DNA of 20,867 bases from a virus: positions 1 to 20,867 of IMG/VR virus record IMGVR_UViG_3300030380_001093. One strand, 5' to 3'. Both the position numbers and the translations under genes were made by a program. This document shows, in pieces, positions 1 through 7,400 of this stretch. The notes under the pieces were generated by a model, which was given only the letters and a program-made list of their open reading frames with translations, had not been told where the DNA came from and made no database searches. Within the stretch, counting starts at the first letter, position 1, and each line of letters starts with the position of its first letter.

Positions 1-145
1 CTGTTATAGAAGAAACATTTAAACTGTTTCTTATAGAGCTGGCTCCACTCCATTGACACCAAGACTTTGCAGACCCATTGGTAACAAACGTAGTCGCTAC
101 AGTTGTTGTGCCATCGTTGAGATTGGATACTTCTAGTGTACTCAT
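1..145 (-). CDS. Tandem fibre-locus paralogue 3, cut by window edge
   Basis: The open frame from ATG 145 to the window end encodes 48 residues: MSTLEVSNLNDGTTTVATTF, then VTNGSAKSWCQWSGASSIRN and SLNVSSIT. It aligns with paralogue 2 (AAAWVNFNGTGTIATRDSNN and VSSLTDS) and shares the same start context. The ATG overlaps the previous TGA as ATGA, with GGAG seven bases upstream inside the previous gene's final codons. The 3' part lies outside the window. Confidence 0.8.
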   Translation of the reverse strand, partial: MSTLEVSNLNDGTTTVATTFVTNGSAKSWCQWSGASSIRNSLNVSSIT

Positions 146-159
146 GCTAAGTCTCCGTG
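138..159 (-). repeat. Junction repeat with embedded ribosome-binding site (copy B)
   Basis: The second copy (CACGGAGACTTAGCATG core), differing from copy A only by a silent C/T change in the Leu codon. It joins paralogue 2 to paralogue 3. Confidence 0.85.
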
Positions 160-531
160 GGTTGTTACGCTTACAAGGATGGCATCCGAGTTTGCGCCAT
201 TACCTGATGTATCAGAAGCGTAAAGTGTTTGAGCCTGAACTTTGCTGGTAGTTGCGTTTGCAACGTCATTTACCCAAAAATTTCTTAAAAATGGACTAGA
301 TGTATTAGCACATGTAACATTGTAGGCGTAGTTAGCATTACCAGCGTTATTGGAAAAGTTGATGTCATACTTGCCCGTCCCACTATCTGTTAAGCTTGAA
401 ACATTGTTACTATCTCTAGTCGCAATAGTCCCAGTCCCATTAAAATTAACCCAAGCCGCCGCAACCCCTGACACTGCACGACTAGCTGTTTCACCTGTGG
501 CTTTGATGTTTGTGACCGTTATCGTACTCAT
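142..531 (-). CDS. Tandem fibre-locus paralogue 2
   Basis: A 129-residue protein (MSTITVTNIKATGETASRAV) with a central AAAWVNFNGTGTIATRDSNN and VSSLTDSGTGKYDINFSN, a module I recall as widespread in marine phage fibre genes. It ends TTHGDLA. It begins as an ATGA overlap with paralogue 1 and ends as an ATGA overlap with paralogue 3. The shared layout with both neighbours (W-x-F/W block, N-V/M-S-S, T-G-K/S-Y) points to local gene duplication followed by strong divergence. The role is probably as an exposed tail-tip or fibre component. Confidence 0.85.
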   Translation of the reverse strand: MSTITVTNIKATGETASRAVSGVAAAWVNFNGTGTIATRDSNNVSSLTDSGTGKYDINFSNNAGNANYAYNVTCANTSSPFLRNFWVNDVANATTSKVQAQTLYASDTSGNGANSDAILVSVTTHGDLA

Positions 532-545
532 GCTAGGTCTCCGTG
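524..545 (-). repeat. Junction repeat with embedded ribosome-binding site (copy A)
   Basis: The coding-strand core CACGGAGACCTAGCATG plus the next five bases match 138-159 in 21 of 22 positions. It encodes the HGDLA tail of one gene, the GGAG ribosome-binding site, the ATGA stop/start overlap and the first codons of the next gene. Confidence 0.85.
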
Positions 546-884
546 TGTTGTAGCTAAAATGTTGCTATCTTCCAATGCATTAGCAGAAATATCCCTAGAA
601 TAAGCGGTAAATTGACTTGCAGAGTTTATAATAACAGAAACATTCCTATCATCTGATGTTCGGGCTATTGGCATTGAAATGTGACCATCTGTTGAAATTA
701 TTGCAGAGGTTAAATTGTAACTGGAGTTTCCTGTAGAATTATCAACATATGAAGACATGTTAAAACTCTCAATTAAGCCTCCGCTTGACTGAAAAAGCCA
801 ACCCTTTGCAGCGTGTTGCTTCGTCAGCGTAACAGGGCCAGTGCCAGCCGTATCACTTATCGTTGTAACTCGTATCTCAGACAA
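528..884 (-). CDS. Tandem fibre-locus paralogue 1
   Basis: A 118-residue protein starting at TTG 884 (MSEIRVTTISDTAGTGPVTL). The frame is open back to 923, but the TTG start gives an N-terminus that matches its two neighbours (MSTITVTNI and MSTLEVSNL), overlaps the previous stop by only eight bases, and follows a GGAGGG. It has an aromatic block (KGWLFQSSGG), then FNMSSYVDNSTGNSSYNL, and ends TTHGDLA exactly like paralogue 2. These are beta-rich modules, likely part of a receptor-contacting tail or fibre tip. The last codons contain GGAG, the RBS of paralogue 2. Confidence 0.78.
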   Translation of the reverse strand: MSEIRVTTISDTAGTGPVTLTKQHAAKGWLFQSSGGLIESFNMSSYVDNSTGNSSYNLTSAIISTDGHISMPIARTSDDRNVSVIINSASQFTAYSRDISANALEDSNILATTHGDLA

Positions 885-1341
885 TGGACAAGTTCCCTCC
901 TGTTGTGACAGTGAGAGTAACACCTGTTGCTACTGCTACTGGGCCAGATGCTAGTGCGTTCTCTGTTGCGTCAATGGTTACGTTTGTATTCAGCGTTTGC
1001 TCATGCACCCTAAAGATGTCACCAGCAGCAGCCGCTGGGCCGTTAGTGCCACGCTCACCCTTGTATCTACCGCCACCTACAGCAGTGCTTAAATCAACAG
1101 CAGTGAAAATAGTAACTTCTAAAATGTCATTGAGTGCAGCTCCAGTTGTAAGAACCACATCACTGCCATTTGTCGCGTTATAATCTACGCCGTCTAAAAT
1201 TTTTACTCCATTGAGATAGCAATCTATAAACCCAGCAGTATATCCAATCGTGGGAAACGAGGTTTGACTAGCTGTAGCTGTAAAGGTTTGTCTTGTTTGG
1301 GTAGCCTGTGGAACAGGTATGTCACCGATATATCCAGCCAT
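877..1341 (-). CDS. Small MAGYIG fibre-associated protein
   Basis: A 154-residue protein in two parts. Residues 1-85 form a beta-rich domain (TRQTFTATASQTSFPTIGYT and FIDCYLNGVKILDGVDYNAT), which I recognise as a frequent module in marine phage fibre proteins. Residues about 88-154 (GRYKGERGTNGPAAAAGDIF, three collagen-like triplets, then TENALASGPVAVATGVTLTV) form a second beta module. It shares its first six residues and 16 bases of start-junction DNA with the preceding S74 gene. It starts in TAATG coupling with GGAGG seven bases upstream, and its end overlaps the TTG start of the next gene by eight bases. It is probably a tail-tip or short-fibre component. Confidence 0.87.
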   Translation of the reverse strand: MAGYIGDIPVPQATQTRQTFTATASQTSFPTIGYTAGFIDCYLNGVKILDGVDYNATNGSDVVLTTGAALNDILEVTIFTAVDLSTAVGGGRYKGERGTNGPAAAAGDIFRVHEQTLNTNVTIDATENALASGPVAVATGVTLTVTTGGNLSIV

Positions 1342-1343
1342 TA
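1328..1343 (-). repeat. Start-junction repeat shared with 2677-2692
   Basis: The 16 bases TAATGGCTGGATATAT are identical at the starts of the 154-residue gene here and the S74 fibre gene at 2677-2692. They cover the overlapping stop of the gene before and the MAGYI codons of the gene after, including identical wobble bases. Confidence 0.85.
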
Positions 1344-2690
1344 TTCTGCCTCCAGTGCCGTTAGTCTAGCCTCAATGCTAGTCAATCTTTGTTCTGTTGC
1401 TGCACCAATAAACGCTAGTAACTCTGGGTATCTTACACCTAGTCTTGTACGTTCTGTTGCACCTTCTGGTGCTGCGTCTTTAGTGCTGTAAGTATCAGTG
1501 CGTGTGTATGCGTCAGCGGCTTCTCTACCCTCTTCTTCATTTGCTTCAACAGCAGCAACCTCAACATCTTTTTCCCACCAAGTATCAGAACACCAGAAAG
1601 CATACTTGCTTGCGTCTAATCCTGCGTCTGCCATTGCAGTTTGTACTTGCTGTGCAACCACACCAGTATGTGTTCTAGCAGAGTCACCTTTATCTGCTAC
1701 CTTGTCTTTCCATTTGTATGTCTTGAATAGTTTGCTGATAGCTGTAGCCGCAGTAATCTCTGCGCTAGTTAATGATGCAATGTCTTGTTTATCATTTTCG
1801 TCAGATGTTTGAATAGTGCCATTGGTTGCTCTAACATCGTCAAAGCGCGTAGTTGCAGATCCTAAGTCTGTAGAATTATCTTGATCTACTCCTTGATTGC
1901 TTGTTGGTGTGATTGCTTTAAATTCAAAAGCCAGACCTTTGTAGTTTGTAGCTGTTGAGAACATACGAAGAGCAGCACCAGAGGTTCCAATAGCACCTAT
2001 CTCACCTGTGTCATGTATGAAGTTCATATGAGCGCTCTCTGTTCCATTTCTTCGGACTGTAAAAACAGTGGCGTTATCTCTAGTAAAAGATACATAACCT
2101 GTGGACCTTAACTCTGCCCCTGCATCAGAACCAAGAGCAGTCTTAGCCACAATCAAGTTACCGCTGCTATCGATACGCATACGTTCTGAAGCATTAGTAT
2201 GAAATGCCATATGATTACTGGAATTATCATAATTTATTTTACCAGCATCATCGTCAGAACTGTCACCAAATCTTACTTGTGCATTGTCACTAGTTCCTGC
2301 TGTAATTGCTAAAGTAGACCCACTAGAAGAAGATAGATGAAGACTATGGCTAGGCGAACTCGTTCCAATTCCTACTTTTTGATCAGAAGCTATCCTCATA
2401 GCCTCCGTTGGGCTAGCACCGTCAGAACCGTCATTAGTTCTAAAGATAAGTTGGCCTTTCTCATCGTCCGCGCTTCCGTGATGATTTGCCTCTATTTCAG
2501 CTAATGTGCTTTCTTCACCGCCAGACTGTTGACCTTTAAAAATAACTTTTCCCTCACGACCAGAGTCACTGTCCTCATGCGTGTTATTTATTATGGTTAC
2601 TTCTGGTGTGGTGTCAGTAGCCGTAACGTCTTGAGCATTAGCTACAGTCGTGCTGAGAGTTACCGAGCGTTGCCCTATATATCCAGCCAT
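1341..2690 (-). CDS. Tail fibre/spike with C-terminal S74 self-cleaving chaperone
   Basis: A 449-residue fibre. It starts MAGYIG; residues about 30-290 hold beta-rich shaft motifs of the GIGTSSPSHSLHL and SERMRIDSSGNLIV type typical of S74 fibres, closing with STDLGSATTRFDDVRATNGT. The chaperone domain starts at TSDENDKQDI. Ser296 and Lys301 have the Ser-Lys spacing of the catalytic dyad in the endosialidase chaperone, which cuts itself off at the serine after trimer folding. After cleavage the mature fibre would be about 295 residues and the released domain about 154. The C-terminus is a coiled coil (RLTSIEARLTALEAE). The last codons carry the GGAGG that serves as RBS for the next gene. Confidence 0.93.
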   Translation of the reverse strand: MAGYIGQRSVTLSTTVANAQDVTATDTTPEVTIINNTHEDSDSGREGKVIFKGQQSGGEESTLAEIEANHHGSADDEKGQLIFRTNDGSDGASPTEAMRIASDQKVGIGTSSPSHSLHLSSSSGSTLAITAGTSDNAQVRFGDSSDDDAGKINYDNSSNHMAFHTNASERMRIDSSGNLIVAKTALGSDAGAELRSTGYVSFTRDNATVFTVRRNGTESAHMNFIHDTGEIGAIGTSGAALRMFSTATNYKGLAFEFKAITPTSNQGVDQDNSTDLGSATTRFDDVRATNGTIQTSDENDKQDIASLTSAEITAATAISKLFKTYKWKDKVADKGDSARTHTGVVAQQVQTAMADAGLDASKYAFWCSDTWWEKDVEVAAVEANEEEGREAADAYTRTDTYSTKDAAPEGATERTRLGVRYPELLAFIGAATEQRLTSIEARLTALEAE

Positions 2691-2692
2691 TA
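2677..2692 (-). repeat. Start-junction repeat shared with 1328-1343
   Basis: The partner copy of the 16-base junction, at the start of the S74 fibre gene. Both junctions are TAATG stop/start overlaps with a purine-rich RBS encoded in the preceding gene. Confidence 0.85.
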
Positions 2693-2998
2693 GGTTTGCT
2701 CCAATACACTTAGAATTGCATCTGCACTTGCCGCAGTGTCTGATGTTACAGTTATCGAATCAGAAGCTTCTAGGATAATCTTACCATCCAATACTGACAA
2801 AGCAGAAGATGCTGGTATAGGAGCGTCCTTTATTACATGAACACCAGCAGCCTTAACCGTAACCTTAATTTGACTAGCACTTGTATTAGCTATCGATAAA
2901 CCAATAGTCACCGTAGTCGTTGCAAGTGGGGTAATGTAGGTAGTTGTTTCATTAGTACCCACCGAACTGCTTGTAAAGTTTTTGAATGTATTAGCCAT
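2690..2998 (-). CDS. Small beta-rich virion protein, fibre locus
   Basis: A 102-residue protein starting MANTFKNFTSSSVGT, with the pattern TTTVTIGLSIANTS, DAPIPASSALSVLDGKIILEASDSITV and DAILSVLEQT. Short proteins of this layout (a strand-rich domain with a PIP..S.L..L.G turn and a 'LEA.D.I.V.S' strand) are, as I recall, common among tail and fibre genes of marine phages, and their role is probably structural. The RBS AGAGG is nine bases before the ATG. The end of the gene, LEQT then TAA, contains a GGAG that is the RBS for the next gene, whose ATG overlaps as TAATG. Confidence 0.82.
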   Translation of the reverse strand: MANTFKNFTSSSVGTNETTTYITPLATTTVTIGLSIANTSASQIKVTVKAAGVHVIKDAPIPASSALSVLDGKIILEASDSITVTSDTAASADAILSVLEQT

Positions 2999-3010
2999 TT
3001 TGAGTTACCT

Positions 3011-3460
3011 CTATGCTACGTCATCAAGTAATGCAGCCACTATGCAAGTAACTGTGCTTGCGCTAGATATTGCGTGTACTTCAGCTACTGTTGTGTTTGG
3101 AATTTGAATAGATAAAGCTTGTCCAGCACCTACATAAAGTGCATCACCAGCAGAAGATGAAGCTGTTCCACCATCTATTACAATATAAACAGCATTAGAT
3201 GAGTCAGTATTCTTGACATATAAGAACTTAACTTTATCTGCTGTGTTTATTGCAACTGGTGAAGTATCATCATCTACCGCTGTATAATCTATAAAATTAC
3301 CAGCCATTAAATCTGTGCTTGCGTTAGATACGCTAGTTAGTTTGTAGTACCATTTATCATTTGCGTCTGCTGGGCTAATAGTGGTTGTAGTAGAAATAGT
3401 TTGCGCTATCTCATCTGGTAACACTGTAACCTGTGAAACGACTGTTGCGTCATCTGCCAT
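3011..3460 (-). CDS. Small beta-rich virion protein, fibre locus
   Basis: A 149-residue acidic protein rich in Thr, Ser, Val and Ala with alternating beta-strand patterns (KVKFLYVKNTDSSNAVYIVI and QALSIQIPNTTVAEVHAISS). I cannot name the family. The composition and place between the fibre adapter and the S74 fibre suggest a minor tail or fibre component. The RBS AGGAG is six bases before the ATG, and a nine-base gap separates it from the adapter gene. Its stop codon region, TAGAGGT, also contributes the RBS of the next gene. Confidence 0.8.
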   Translation of the reverse strand: MADDATVVSQVTVLPDEIAQTISTTTTISPADANDKWYYKLTSVSNASTDLMAGNFIDYTAVDDDTSPVAINTADKVKFLYVKNTDSSNAVYIVIDGGTASSSAGDALYVGAGQALSIQIPNTTVAEVHAISSASTVTCIVAALLDDVA

Positions 3461-3469
3461 TTTTATCTC

Positions 3470-4375
3470 CTATCCTAAAGCAATGGCTAAAGCTAATGCG
3501 TTATCTGCAACCACAGATACATCACTAGCAACTCCAGCAACTGTAGTAACATTTGCTGAAATTCCAGCTACCGTATTTACATTTGCTATATTCGAACCTA
3601 CTAAATTTATATTTGTTTCATTAGTTGCTGCTGCTGTAACACTACTAGCAATTCCAGCAACGGTTGTTACATTTGAAGCTACTCCAGCTACAGTTGTAAC
3701 ATTAGAACTTATTCCAGCTACTGTTGTAATATTTGTTGCTATGCCAGCTGCTGTAACAACATTTGCCTTAACAGCATTTAATCCTGATATGGCATCAGTA
3801 GATACTGTGCCATCCTCGATGTCAGCTAATGCTGTAATATCAGCTGTAATTGCAGCAAGAGTACCAACATCAGCAATCTGTGGCCCAGCTTCTGGAACAC
3901 CAGTGCTAGCATTAAAACCAAGCACTGTACCTTTACGAGATGCAAGTAATGGCAACTGGGTATCAACTGCACTATCAAAATCAATTAGCTTTAAAGATCT
4001 ATTAACATCATCTTGAAGGTCAGCTGTAATAGCAACAAGCCTGTCAAGCTCTGTATTTAAAGAAGCAATATTAAATGGGCCTGATGACGGAAAGTCTGTT
4101 GTTCTATCTAAGTCAATAGATCTTGTAATAACAACTGTAGAGCCACCTGATATACCTGTTACACTATTGCCAGTAGTAGTTGTAATAGTGCCAGTAGATC
4201 CATCACCACCAGATACAGTGTAGTGTGTTGTTAAAGTTTTTAATGTGCCATCAACAAAAAAGTTTAAATCATCGTTATCAAAAAACTCAAAAGGCACAGC
4301 AAAAGATGTTTGAGTTGCACCTTGAGCGACAGTATAAGACACCCTTGGATTGTTATCTGATAAATTAATCGTCAT
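3470..4375 (-). CDS. Tail fibre adapter with T7 gp17-like N-terminus
   Basis: A 301-residue protein. Residues about 1-150 match the T7 gp17 N-terminal domain that docks fibres on the tail: NPRVSYTVAQGATQTSFAVP, then FFDNDDLNFFVDG, ITRSIDLDRTTDF and LNTELDRLVAITADLQDDVNRSLK. Residues 201-290 are nine 10-residue repeats of the type GVASNVTTVA. The protein then stops, well short of T7 gp17 (553), with no receptor-binding tip. The distal parts are presumably supplied by the separate small genes that follow. An RBS GAGG lies before the ATG, and a candidate promoter is 44 bases upstream. Confidence 0.92.
   Translation of the reverse strand: MTINLSDNNPRVSYTVAQGATQTSFAVPFEFFDNDDLNFFVDGTLKTLTTHYTVSGGDGSTGTITTTTGNSVTGISGGSTVVITRSIDLDRTTDFPSSGPFNIASLNTELDRLVAITADLQDDVNRSLKLIDFDSAVDTQLPLLASRKGTVLGFNASTGVPEAGPQIADVGTLAAITADITALADIEDGTVSTDAISGLNAVKANVVTAAGIATNITTVAGISSNVTTVAGVASNVTTVAGIASSVTAAATNETNINLVGSNIANVNTVAGISANVTTVAGVASDVSVVADNALALAIALG
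3506..3775 (-). repeat. Nine 30-base (10-residue) repeats in the fibre adapter
   Basis: In-frame units of exactly ten codons encode variants of G-(I/V)-(A/S)-x-N-(I/V)-T-T-V-A. The best units are GIATNITTVA, GISSNVTTVA, GVASNVTTVA and GISANVTTVA. The first unit (AVKANVVTAA) and the sixth (TNETNINLVG) are degenerate. The regular period suggests a repeating trimeric shaft. Copy number is likely to vary between relatives. Confidence 0.85.
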
Positions 4376-4419
4376 GATTTACCTCTTTTTTATGGAAATA
4401 GCAGTGAAGATTAAAAGTC

Positions 4420-4430
4420 GCAACGCACAA
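4420..4430 (-). promoter_or_regulatory. Candidate phage late promoter motif, copy 3
   Basis: The third exact copy of TTGTGCGTTGC on the coding strand, four bases after the stop of the gp16-like gene and 44 bases before the fibre adapter gene. It shares with copy 2 a GATAT six bases upstream of the TTTGTGCGTTGC core. T7 has its phi17 promoter in the same place, ahead of the tail fibre gene. Confidence 0.5.
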
Positions 4431-4434
4431 AAAG

Positions 4435-7400
4435 TTAATATCTGCCGTATCCAGATATTGTATCTTTGCTTTCATAATCAAAAGCACCTTGAAATGAGTT
4501 AATTATATATCTCATAAACCAAAGCCTCATGCCTGGAATCATTTTAGCTGTTTGTTCAACAGCACCTTTTTCACCATTTATTAAACCATTGAAAGCATTG
4601 TAATAATCTTGAGATACTGATGGACCAGCACCAGCAAATTGATTTACAGAATTAAAAAATCCCTGTTCTTCTGGAAATTTTGGTTTAACATATCCATCAA
4701 GATAATTTTCACCATTCATTGCCATTGATGAAGATATACTTGTGTAAAACATATCACTGTACAAAGCAGCCAAACCAGATTGATCAAAAGATCTAATTAG
4801 TTTGTCAGTAAATGACATGTTATCCCATGCTCTTTTAGATCCACTTGTTAAATTAGATTTAATCTCAAGCACTCCATATCCTAGTCCCATCATCCAAATT
4901 GCACCAAACAATGGAGATCTCATTTGTCCAGTAGTATATGCGGCTGTTGTTTTGTTTACGGCTGCTAGTGCAAATCCGTAAAACTGAAACGGCAAAGAAA
5001 GCAATCCAGTTTCCATCCTTGCATAACCTCGATACTTAGGGTCTTGCTTCATCCCAAATCTTTTAGCTACACGCATTGGAATTAATACAACACCATCCAT
5101 TATTCTTGGTCGGTCAGCTGGTGTCGCATTCATAATAGTATTTAATATCCCAGTAGACATAGCCCTCTGAAACTTTTCTTTAAGAACCTCATCTGTCCAG
5201 TTGTCTGTGTTTGCATAGATTAAACCAGCATCAGATTCTTCCCATGCTGTTCCTTTATTAGCTGCTAACTTTTTAGCATCAGCTTTAGATATATTATATC
5301 GCCTTAAATACTGAGACATCCAATCATCAGCATCACCAGCAGCTTCTTTAATAGCAAACTGAATTAATTGATCTTGCCTCATGATTGCGTCAAGGTGTTT
5401 TAGAAATCTAGTAACTGGTGTTAAACCATTAAGAATATAAAAAGCTTCTTTACCTTGCTCCCAAAGACCATGCATTTGTGGATTGGTAAGCATTTCATCA
5501 CTATACCTAATACCAGCACTGTGCATAGCACCTTCAATACCTTCACTTGCTTTTGGACCTTCAGCAGCAGCCAACCTAACTTTATCATCTGTGTACTTAG
5601 CAATCATAGTACGCATAACTCTATTAACGCCATGCTCTGCCATTAAGCGACCAAACTCAGTGAGTGTAGTAAAGCCAACAGCACCCATAAAATTAAATGT
5701 TGCTAAGTCTTTTAAGCGTCTAGTTACTTTTGCATCCCATCGAGCAGGGTTTCTTAATGGTGCATTCATAACTCTGTCATAGTCAGTTCTAAAATCAGCA
5801 AGCACAGCATTTATTCTATCCATATCCATGCCAGAATCAAAAAGCTGATCAGTTTTTTCCTCTAACAATTCATCAATATTTCTGCCGCCAAACTTTTTAG
5901 CAAATGAATAGCGTGGTGCTACTCTCTGATTGTAAGCCATAAATGCAGTGAAAGGATTCATTTCAATAAAATCAGTAATTAAATGATTAGGTATATCTAA
6001 TCGTCTGTGCATAAAATGTTTTGAAGCACCGTAACCAAAAAAAGCTTTTTCGAAATCATTATCTGCACCTTCAGATATAATCTTATCTACAGTTCGCTTA
6101 ACTCTTTCTGCTACCTTTGCTGGATCAGTGCTTAACTTTTGGACAGATAAAGGATTTCTAGGATCGAATACTTTTATGCTTGGGTTTTCTGTAAACCACT
6201 TCATTAGTATTTCTTCAAATTCTTTTCTTCTTTTTTTAATAACATCAACAAGAAAAAATCTAGGATGAAACACAGTTTCTTTAGCTGGTAAAACATCCAT
6301 ATCTTTTAAATCTTCTAATACATCTTGAGCTTGTTGACGTTCATCTTTGTATTTTGCTACACGAGCCATAACAGTTTCATAGTATGGATGATCACTTCTC
6401 ATACCATTACTTTTCAATGTTGCTATCTTTGCTTCATTATCTTCTATTCTTTTTGTAAAGAACTTCATTTGATTTCTATAAAATCTAGCACTACCAATAA
6501 GATCTGTTTCTGTTAGCCTTGCTCTCCAAGTTTCAGCAAACTCATCTATAAGGTTCATTACCTCTTCTTGCGCTTGTGTCTGAGGTTTACGACCACTTAA
6601 CCTTAATTTGCTTACCTCTCTTATAAATGTATTAAAATCTCTTTGCCTTCCAACAGCATAATCAAGAGCAACAACGACTGGTTTTTTACTTTCTTTTATA
6701 AAAGATTTTTGTAAATTTTTATAAAACTTATACATCTCAGCTTGATACTTAGCCTGATCCATATGAACGCTAATACCTAGCGTGTGACCATTAACATGAC
6801 CAACAGATAGTTGTCCTTGATCTCCAACTAAATCATAATAAAATCTTTTAAAATCTGTAGGTACATCTTTTGCACCCATTATTCTTTTGTATCCAGATGT
6901 AGCTGCCTTAAAAATAAAACTATTTGTAAAAACATTTTTAACTAAACTTGGGTCGCCTTGTGGCTCTACTGCTGGTGCAGTAGCAACTTCTCCATAGTTT
7001 GATATTGGTTGTGTTTTATCAAATGACTCATCAACAATAACAGGTACAGCATCTTCATCTACTATCTTTGGAGGAATAAGCGCATTCTCAGCTTCTTCAG
7101 TTTGATCAGCAATAGACTTTATTATTCTTCCAGAGTTGGGTGTAGTAGCAAAGCCAACAATACTTCCTATTGTATATCCAGCCAAACCAGACACACCAAT
7201 ATTAATTGCTGATTTTTTAAGATCTCTTTGAACAGGATCAACAGCTGATAAGACAGCTTCTTCAGCAGCAGTAAGCATCATAGTTGCTTTACCTACCTGA
7301 TAACCAGCGCGAACAGCACCAACACCGATACCGACTGGCAAAGCAACAAGATTAATAGGATCAAATAAAGAAACAAAAGCAAGCTGACCAATGCTTGCCC

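Noticed and set aside
528-923. Longer GTG start at 923 for fibre paralogue 1
   Set aside because: It would overlap the previous gene by 47 bases and add residues unlike the paralogues; the TTG at 884 gives a matching N-terminus and a better RBS.
3506-3775. Regular 30-base repeats considered as a CRISPR array
   Set aside because: Units are contiguous, in frame and code for a fibre repeat; there are no spacers.
3381-4016. A 211-codon open frame on the plus strand opposite the fibre adapter
   Set aside because: It mirrors the low-complexity 10-residue repeat of the fibre gene, has no convincing RBS, and runs against all transcription; it is an antisense shadow.
5421-5603. Minus-strand frame nested in the gp16-like gene, and one at 14740-15024 nested in the capsid gene
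   Set aside because: Leu/Lys-rich out-of-frame shadows of strong coding sequence, with no RBS.
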